From Flavobacteriales bacterium UBA7690 (GTDB taxonomy: Bacteria > Bacteroidota > Bacteroidia > Flavobacteriales_F > PHOS-HE28): a DNA stretch of 11,290 bases. The DNA lies in NCBI GenBank assembly GCA_002482775.1, contig DLGQ01000068.1:1-11290 (forward strand), read 5' to 3'. Of the stretch, positions 6,075-11,290 are shown piece after piece (the stretch's first letter is position 1; the number at the start of each line of letters is the position of its first letter). The position numbers and the translations under genes were made by a program. The notes under the pieces are model-generated. The model was not told the DNA's origin and did no database searches. It saw nothing but the letters and a program-made list of their open reading frames with translations.

Positions 6075-8816
6075 CTAATCCAGCCCAAGCTTGATCTGCT
6101 TGCCGGGGCTTTTCCCGATCAGCGGATCATCCGGGTGGCGTTCTTCTTCTTCGATCTCCGAGGCGGCTTGTGCGCGTTTCAACCGTTTCACGGGGCTCTC
6201 TTCCAGGTCCTCTTCTTCGGGAGCGTCCAGGTTGCCGATCTCGTCTTCGGAGATCAACATGTTCTGGGTCTCTTCCAGCTCCGGTGTCATGGGCACGAAG
6301 ACTTCACCCAGCAAGGCGAGTTCCTTCACCTTGTGCGCGGTCAAGCGGTTACCGAGGGCCTTCACCCCTTTCACGGTGATGAACTCCTCCATGTCCACCT
6401 CTTCGTCCGGTCGGTCGCTGCTGCGTTTGTCGAAGCTGACCTTCACCCGCGGATGTGGAAGCAGACTGTGCAACGTGAGCTTGCTGTTCGGGTGTTCGGT
6501 GATGAAGCTGACCGGATCCTTGGCCGGTTCGATCAGGAACCGTTTCACCTGGAACTGCTCCTTCTCCCCTTCCCAATACACAGCGCTCACGGTCATCTTC
6601 GGATCCCACTTCACCACGGTGAGGGCATCGTCGGGGAAGTGGGTGCTTAGCGCGAACGGAAAGAGCTGGTAGGTGCCGCTGCGTGTGATCGCAAGGATCT
6701 TGTCCTCGCCTTTGAAACGACCGAGGTAGCGGCCGTGCCCGGTATCGTTCAGGCGGCGCACCGTTTCATCGAACCAGATCGGTATGGCGCCGAGCGTGCT
6801 GCCTCCCCGCTCCTTCTGCACCACTTTCTGAATGATGTAACGGGTGAGCAGGTTCCCTTTGCTGCTACGGCCCTTCACACTGAGTTGAGCGAAGTCGACA
6901 TCGAATTTCGTTTTCCGTAGACTGGGGCGTGGGCGCAGATGCACCTGCACCACTTCCGCAGCGCCGTCGGGGTTCGCGGTGAAGTACTCGATGCTGCTGC
7001 CCGCAACGCCGTTGGTGAGGTCGTATTCCTTGTCGCGTGTGATGCCTGTTACGGCGAAGCGTTTCATGAAGTAGGCACCTTTAGTACCGTCCTGATAGAT
7101 CAGGTGGTAGATGGTGCGTTCATCACCCTTCTTGAAGACATCCACGTGGATCACGCCTTTGCCCACGAACTTCTTGTCGGCCACTTTGGTCACCGTCATG
7201 GTGCCGCCGCGCCGGAACACGATGATGTCATCGATCTCCGAGCATTCGGTCACGAACTCGTTGTTGCGCAGGCTCCAACCCATGAAGCCTTCTTCGCGAT
7301 CGATGTAGAGCTTCTTGTTGGCCACCGCCACTTTCGTGGCCACGATGGTATCGAACGGGCGGATCTCCGTCTTGCGCTCGCGGCCTGGTCCGTACTTCTT
7401 CTTCAGCTCCTTGAAGTAGTCCACAGCGTGGTCCACGAGGTGCGCGAGTTTGCGCTTCACCTCCGCCAACTGCTCGTCCAACTGCTTGATGTGCTCGTCC
7501 GCTTTGAACGCATCGAATTTGGAGATCCGCTTGATCTTGATCTCCGTGAGCCGTACGATGTCCTCTTCCGTGACCGGCCGTTTCAATTCCTGCACGAACG
7601 GCTTCAACCCTTTGTCGATGAAGGCGATCACCTGTTCCCAGGTCTCTGCTTCCTCGATCTTGCGGTACACCTTCTTCTCGATGAAGATCTTCTCCAACGA
7701 AGCGAAGTGCCACTGCTCTTCCAACTCGCGCTGTTTGATCTTCAGCTCCAGTTCCAGCAGGCGCAGCGTGTTGTCCGTGCTGATCCTCAGCAGTTCGTTC
7801 ACACCCACGAAGCGTGGCTTGTCGTTCTCGATCACCACCGCGTTGGGGGCGATGCTCACTTCGCAATCTGTGAAGGCGAAGAGCGCGTCGATGGCGTTGT
7901 CCGGCGAGACACCCGCAGCGAGGTGGATCAGGATCTCGGCGTTCTCGGCGGTGTTGTCCTCGATGTGGCGCACCTTGATCTTGCCCTTCTCGTTGGCCTT
8001 CACGATGCTCTCGATCAGCGACGTGGTGTTGGTGCCGAAGGGGATCTCGTTGATGACGAGCGTCTTGTTGTCCTCTTTGCGGATACGTGCCCTGCAACGG
8101 ATACGACTCCCGCGTTCGCCTTGGTTGTAGTTGGTCACGTCCACCATGCCCGCCGTGGGGAAATCCGGGTAGAGCTCGAAGGAGCGTTTGCGCAGCACGG
8201 CTATGCTGGCATCGATCAATTCGTTGAAGTTGTGGGGCAGCACTTTGCAGCTGAGGCCCACGGCGATGCCTTCACCACCTTGTGCCAGAAGCAAGGGGAA
8301 TTTCACCGGCAAGAAGACCGGTTCCTTGTTGCGGCCGTCGTAGCTGAGCTGCCACTCGGTGGTCTTCGGGTTGAAGACCACATCGTGCGCGAATTTGCTC
8401 AGGCGTGCTTCGATGTAACGCGGTGCGGCCGCGCTGTCTCCGGTGAGGGTGTTACCCCAGTTCCCTTGGCAGTCGATCAGCAGATCCTTCTGACCCAGCT
8501 GTACCAGAGCGTCGCCGATGCTGGCGTCGCCATGCGGGTGGTACTGCATGGTATGCCCGATGATGTTCGCCACCTTGTTGTAGCGTCCATCGTCCAGGTC
8601 CTTCATGCTGTGCAGGATGCGCCGTTGCACGGGTTTCAGGCCGTCGTACAAGGCGGGCACCGCACGTTCCAGGATCACATAACTGGCATAATCCAGGAAC
8701 CAATCCTTGTACATGCCGCTCACGCTGAAGGTGCCAGCCCCCGTGGCGCCCGGCACACCTTTCCCTCCTGCTTCCTGTCCGGCAGGTAGTTCGTTGTTCT
8801 CGAGTTCGTCGCTCAT
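6075..8816 (-). CDS. parC: DNA topoisomerase IV subunit A (ParC)
   Basis: This encodes 913 residues. ParC and ParE form a heterotetramer that unlinks replicated chromosomes and relaxes supercoils by ATP-driven double-strand passage. The ATG at 8816 (MSDELENNEL) lies 7 bases past the upstream gene; a longer frame exists but overlaps it. Residues 1-30 are a Gly/Ala/Pro-rich leader. The breakage-reunion core (about 32-485) holds LKPVQRRIL, YHPHGDASIGDA at 92-103 and AAPRYIEARLS at 130-140, with catalytic Tyr134. The usual RYTE is RYIE here. The helical tower follows, ending with EQLAEVKRKLAHLVDH. The beta-pinwheel C-terminal domain (about 500-830) lacks the canonical GyrA box, supporting topoisomerase IV over gyrase. 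The last 70 residues are a highly charged tail. At the positions of E. coli ParC Ser80 and Glu84 it has Ala98 and Asp102. Confidence 0.96.
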   Translation of the reverse strand: MSDELENNELPAGQEAGGKGVPGATGAGTFSVSGMYKDWFLDYASYVILERAVPALYDGLKPVQRRILHSMKDLDDGRYNKVANIIGHTMQYHPHGDASIGDALVQLGQKDLLIDCQGNWGNTLTGDSAAAPRYIEARLSKFAHDVVFNPKTTEWQLSYDGRNKEPVFLPVKFPLLLAQGGEGIAVGLSCKVLPHNFNELIDASIAVLRKRSFELYPDFPTAGMVDVTNYNQGERGSRIRCRARIRKEDNKTLVINEIPFGTNTTSLIESIVKANEKGKIKVRHIEDNTAENAEILIHLAAGVSPDNAIDALFAFTDCEVSIAPNAVVIENDKPRFVGVNELLRISTDNTLRLLELELKIKQRELEEQWHFASLEKIFIEKKVYRKIEEAETWEQVIAFIDKGLKPFVQELKRPVTEEDIVRLTEIKIKRISKFDAFKADEHIKQLDEQLAEVKRKLAHLVDHAVDYFKELKKKYGPGRERKTEIRPFDTIVATKVAVANKKLYIDREEGFMGWSLRNNEFVTECSEIDDIIVFRRGGTMTVTKVADKKFVGKGVIHVDVFKKGDERTIYHLIYQDGTKGAYFMKRFAVTGITRDKEYDLTNGVAGSSIEYFTANPDGAAEVVQVHLRPRPSLRKTKFDVDFAQLSVKGRSSKGNLLTRYIIQKVVQKERGGSTLGAIPIWFDETVRRLNDTGHGRYLGRFKGEDKILAITRSGTYQLFPFALSTHFPDDALTVVKWDPKMTVSAVYWEGEKEQFQVKRFLIEPAKDPVSFITEHPNSKLTLHSLLPHPRVKVSFDKRSSDRPDEEVDMEEFITVKGVKALGNRLTAHKVKELALLGEVFVPMTPELEETQNMLISEDEIGNLDAPEEEDLEESPVKRLKRAQAASEIEEEERHPDDPLIGKSPGKQIKLGLD

Positions 8817-8823
8817 TTCAGTT

Positions 8824-9246
8824 CTATTCCGCGGTGGCACAAACGGTGCTGCTGGCACCGAAAGAGCCCCCATTGCCGAGGCGCAGCAGCGTACAATACT
8901 GCTGTCCCGGTGTGGTGTTCAAAATGCGTAAAGTGAGTAGGCCATCCTCTACTTGGTTGGAGAGGATCAACTGGTCCACAGGCGCACCGGCCTGCACTTG
9001 GTAGGTGGTGGGCCTGCCGAAGAGTTCTTCGTGTACGCGTACCTCCACCTGCAATACGCGCGTGGGTGTGCCGCCCACCGTTTCAATGGTGGTGGTATCG
9101 TCCACATAGGTGAAGACGGCCGCACCATCGTAGTCGGCGTCGAACGGGTTGGTGGTGAGTTCGTCCAAGGCGATCTGGTCCTTCTTGCAAGCCGCAAGGG
9201 CTACCACCGTGGCCATGGCACAGAGCAGTGTCAAGTGCTTCATCAT
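8824..9246 (-). CDS. small lipoprotein in the parE-parC cluster
   Basis: This encodes 140 residues. The ATG at 9246 overlaps the upstream gene's stop as ATGA, suggesting translational coupling; the adjacent ATG at 9243 is an equally possible start. The sequence opens with a lipoprotein signal (MMKHLTLLCAMATVVALAAC, lipid-modified Cys20, then KKD). The mature part is predicted beta-rich, with TRVLQVEVRVHEELFG and DQLILSNQVEDGLLTLRI, suggesting an Ig-like sandwich. Cys118 and Cys136 could form a disulphide. I recognise no family. It ends 7 bases before parC, so all these genes probably share a message. A role in topoisomerase function is not implied by the sequence, since the protein should sit in the envelope. 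Confidence 0.85.
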   Translation of the reverse strand: MMKHLTLLCAMATVVALAACKKDQIALDELTTNPFDADYDGAAVFTYVDDTTTIETVGGTPTRVLQVEVRVHEELFGRPTTYQVQAGAPVDQLILSNQVEDGLLTLRILNTTPGQQYCTLLRLGNGGSFGASSTVCATAE

Positions 9247-9962
9247 CGTGCCAGGTTGATGGTGATACCCGCCATGAACACGTTGCCGTGCGGATCCGGC
9301 ACCCAGGCCAGACCATCGAACTTCACCTTCTGCTTGTCCTCGAACTGCGGCACCTCCCACTTCGAGGTCCGCTTCTTGAGCAGGTAGGTGGCTACAACAC
9401 TGGCCACGCTGAGGCCGCTCGCTGCGAAGAGCTTGGTGCGCGCCTGCTTCAGTTCCTTGTTGTGCAAGGGGATGGTTGAACTTTTCATCGCGGAGATCGC
9501 GGCCGGGTCCACGTTGATGGCGTAGTTCTCGCGGTCCGCGTCCAGCACATCCTTAGCCTTGGCGTACTTGCCATACGCGATGCCTGTCCATGTAAGGCTT
9601 CCTGCAAGAGCGAAGATGGGCGCGGCGATCGTCCACCGTTTGCGCACTTGGTACTTGGACAGTTCCTTCCGGTAGGCAACGTACTCGGTACTGAGCGGCA
9701 GGGTCATCACCAGATCCGATGTATGACCAGCCACCACGAATACCGACGTGTCCACGATGGAACGCGTTGGTGCCCAGATGGAGAAATGGTGCAAGCCTTC
9801 GGACAGCGTGATCTCCCGTTGCTGCAGGCGATGGGCCTTGTCCACGATGAATTCAAAGTCGTGGCCGGGGTCGATGACGAAACGCAGGATGCCCGTCTGT
9901 TGGGCGGAAATGGTGGGCCATGGTGCTAACCATAGCAGCAACCCGAGAGCGATGTGCTTCAT
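9243..9962 (-). CDS. envelope protein with PEGA-like domain and two membrane segments
   Basis: This encodes 239 residues. The ATG at 9962 opens a signal peptide (MKHIALGLLLWLAPWPTISA, cleaved before Gln21); the frame extends 19 codons upstream without a better start. Residues about 23-92 (GILRFVIDPGHDFEFIVD, then LSEGLHHFSIWAP and VVAGHTSDLVMTLPLS) follow the strand-and-turn pattern of PEGA-type beta domains, which are common in surface proteins. Two hydrophobic segments follow, near 110-130 and 178-195, separated by a charged region (KYAKAKDVLDADRENYAIN), and the tail returns to polar sequence. This suggests an envelope protein anchored by two helices. It lies 80 bases after parE and overlaps the next gene by four bases. 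The PEGA assignment is by pattern only, and function is unknown. Confidence 0.85.
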   Translation of the reverse strand: MKHIALGLLLWLAPWPTISAQQTGILRFVIDPGHDFEFIVDKAHRLQQREITLSEGLHHFSIWAPTRSIVDTSVFVVAGHTSDLVMTLPLSTEYVAYRKELSKYQVRKRWTIAAPIFALAGSLTWTGIAYGKYAKAKDVLDADRENYAINVDPAAISAMKSSTIPLHNKELKQARTKLFAASGLSVASVVATYLLKKRTSKWEVPQFEDKQKVKFDGLAWVPDPHGNVFMAGITINLAR

Positions 9963-10042
9963 GACCCGAAGGTTGTTCAACGCCGGTCCCATTGTGTTCC
10001 GTTCCGTGGATCCATCCATACCGTTCCCCGTTCCGTTTCGGC

Positions 10043-11290
10043 TCAGGCGTCCATTTCCACCTCGTTCTCGGCCAGCTTGCGCGCGATGGCCTTGGCGGGA
10101 TGTTCGGCCTTCTCCTCCACCAGGTCCTTTTCCACCTTCAGGTTCTCGATGATGAAATCCTGGCGCTGCGGGGTGTTCTTGCCCATGTAGAAACTGAGCA
10201 GGTCGTGTACCACGGCGTCCTTGGTGATCATCACCGGCTCTAGGCGGATGTCCTCCCCGATGAAGTTCTTGAATTCGTCCGGGCTGATCTCTCCGAGCCC
10301 TTTGAAACGGGTGATCTCGGCGGTCTTGCCCAGCTTGATGATGGCGCGCTGCCGTTCATCATCGGTGTAGCAGTAGATGGTCTCCTTCTTGTTGCGCACG
10401 CGGAAGAGCGGCGTTTGCAGGATGTAGAGGTGATCGTTCTTCACCAGATCGGGGAAGAACTGGAGGAAGAAGGTCATCAGCAGCAAGCGGATGTGCATGC
10501 CGTCCACGTCGGCATCGGTGGCGATGACGATGCGGTTGTAGCGCAGGCCGTCCATGCCATCCTCGATGTTGAGGGCCGCTTGCACGAGGTTGAACTCCTC
10601 GTTCTCGTACACGATCTTCTTGGTGAGCCCGTAGCAATTGAGTGGTTTTCCTTTCAGGCTGAACACGGCCTGTAGGTTCACATCGCGGCTCTTGGTGATG
10701 CTGCCGCTGGCGCTGTCCCCTTCGGTGATGAAGAGCGTGGTGCCCGCTTTGCGATCGTCCTTTTTAGGATCGTTGAGGTGGATACGGCAGTCGCGCAGTT
10801 TGCGGTTGTGCAGGCTGGACTTCTTGGCGCGTTCGCGGGCCAGCTTGCGGATGCCACTGAGCTCTTTGCGTTCCCGTTCGTTGCTGAGGATGCGCTGCTG
10901 AAGCACCTCTGCCACTTCGGGATTCTTGTGGAGGTAGTTGTCCAGTTCGCGCCCGATGAAGTCGCCGATGAACGAGCGCATGCTCTGGCCACCGGGTTCG
11001 ATCTCCAGTGAACCGAGCTTGGTCTTGGTCTGGCTCTCGAACACGGGCTCGATCACCTTCACGGCCACGGCGGCCACGATCCCCGTACGCACATCGCCAG
11101 CTTCCCAATCCTTCTTGTAGAAGTCGCGTACGGTCTTGGCCACCGCCTCGCGGAATGCCCCTTGGTGGGTACCGCCTTGTGTGGTATGCTGGCCGTTCAC
11201 GAAGCTGTAATACTCCTCGCCGTAGTGGTTGGCGTGGGTGATGGCCACTTCGATGTCATCGCCGCGCAGGTGGATGATCGGGTAGAGCGG
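10043..11290 (-). CDS. parE: DNA topoisomerase IV subunit B (ParE), 5' end outside window
   Basis: Only the last 415 codons and stop are present; the frame is open to the edge, beginning PLYPIIHLRGDDIEVA, so the ATPase domain lies outside. The GTG at 11248 is internal. The visible part starts in the transducer domain (NGQHTTQGGTHQGAF, and QTKTKLGSLEIEP near 87-99 of the fragment). The Toprim domain follows with EGDSASG at 190-196, which supplies the metal-binding Glu, then DADVDG at 259-264 and RFKGLGE near 328-334. The end (MGKNTPQRQDFIIENLKVEKDLVEE) is typical of Bacteroidota ParE. EGDSASGSITKSRDV and LNCYGLTKKIVYENEEFN set it apart from gyrase B. It pairs with the ParC encoded downstream. 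Two unrelated envelope genes lie between them. Confidence 0.97.
   Translation of the reverse strand, partial: PLYPIIHLRGDDIEVAITHANHYGEEYYSFVNGQHTTQGGTHQGAFREAVAKTVRDFYKKDWEAGDVRTGIVAAVAVKVIEPVFESQTKTKLGSLEIEPGGQSMRSFIGDFIGRELDNYLHKNPEVAEVLQQRILSNERERKELSGIRKLARERAKKSSLHNRKLRDCRIHLNDPKKDDRKAGTTLFITEGDSASGSITKSRDVNLQAVFSLKGKPLNCYGLTKKIVYENEEFNLVQAALNIEDGMDGLRYNRIVIATDADVDGMHIRLLLMTFFLQFFPDLVKNDHLYILQTPLFRVRNKKETIYCYTDDERQRAIIKLGKTAEITRFKGLGEISPDEFKNFIGEDIRLEPVMITKDAVVHDLLSFYMGKNTPQRQDFIIENLKVEKDLVEEKAEHPAKAIARKLAENEVEMDA

Noticed and set aside
6939..8789. A 616-codon plus-strand open frame antisense to parC
   Set aside because: Its translation is a low-complexity run rich in H, V, D and L with no family, and the opposite strand is unmistakable parC. 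Long antisense frames are expected where third positions are G+C rich.

Overview
This window looks like a chromosomal segment of a GC-rich member of the Bacteroidota, most likely Flavobacteriales. Four things point that way. A secreted protein ends in a type IX secretion (T9SS) C-terminal sorting domain. Its promoter matches the Bacteroidota -7 box TAnnTTTG. ParE and ParC both carry lineage-typical signatures, including EGDSASG in the ParE Toprim domain and HPHGDAS in ParC. Small secreted proteins and lipoproteins are abundant. Assignment below order level is inference. Most of the window is ordinary chromosome; I see no prophage, insertion sequence, CRISPR array, tRNA or rRNA.

Left part (1-3150): two tandem palindromes (119-165) precede a small fibronectin type III protein (237-860). 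A mostly non-coding convergent gap follows, holding a coding-like open frame and a strong hairpin. A minus-strand lipoprotein of the alpha/beta-hydrolase fold (1352-2338) comes next, then a DUF1398-family gene broken by a frameshift (2495-3018).

Middle (3150-6060): a T9SS-exported beta-repeat protein (3199-4515) has a recognisable promoter and a textbook intrinsic terminator. It is followed by a small secreted protein of unknown function (4662-5087), then a TerC-family membrane protein (5284-6006) preceded by a leader that could fold into a long hairpin.

Right part (6075-11290, all minus strand): a topoisomerase IV locus reads parE (5' end outside the window), an envelope protein with a PEGA-like domain, a small lipoprotein, then parC. 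The last three genes are tightly packed (4-base ATGA overlap, then a 7-base gap). The two topoisomerase subunits therefore appear to be co-transcribed with two envelope proteins. This arrangement and the disrupted DUF1398 gene are the points most worth following up; I found nothing that clearly amounts to a new system.
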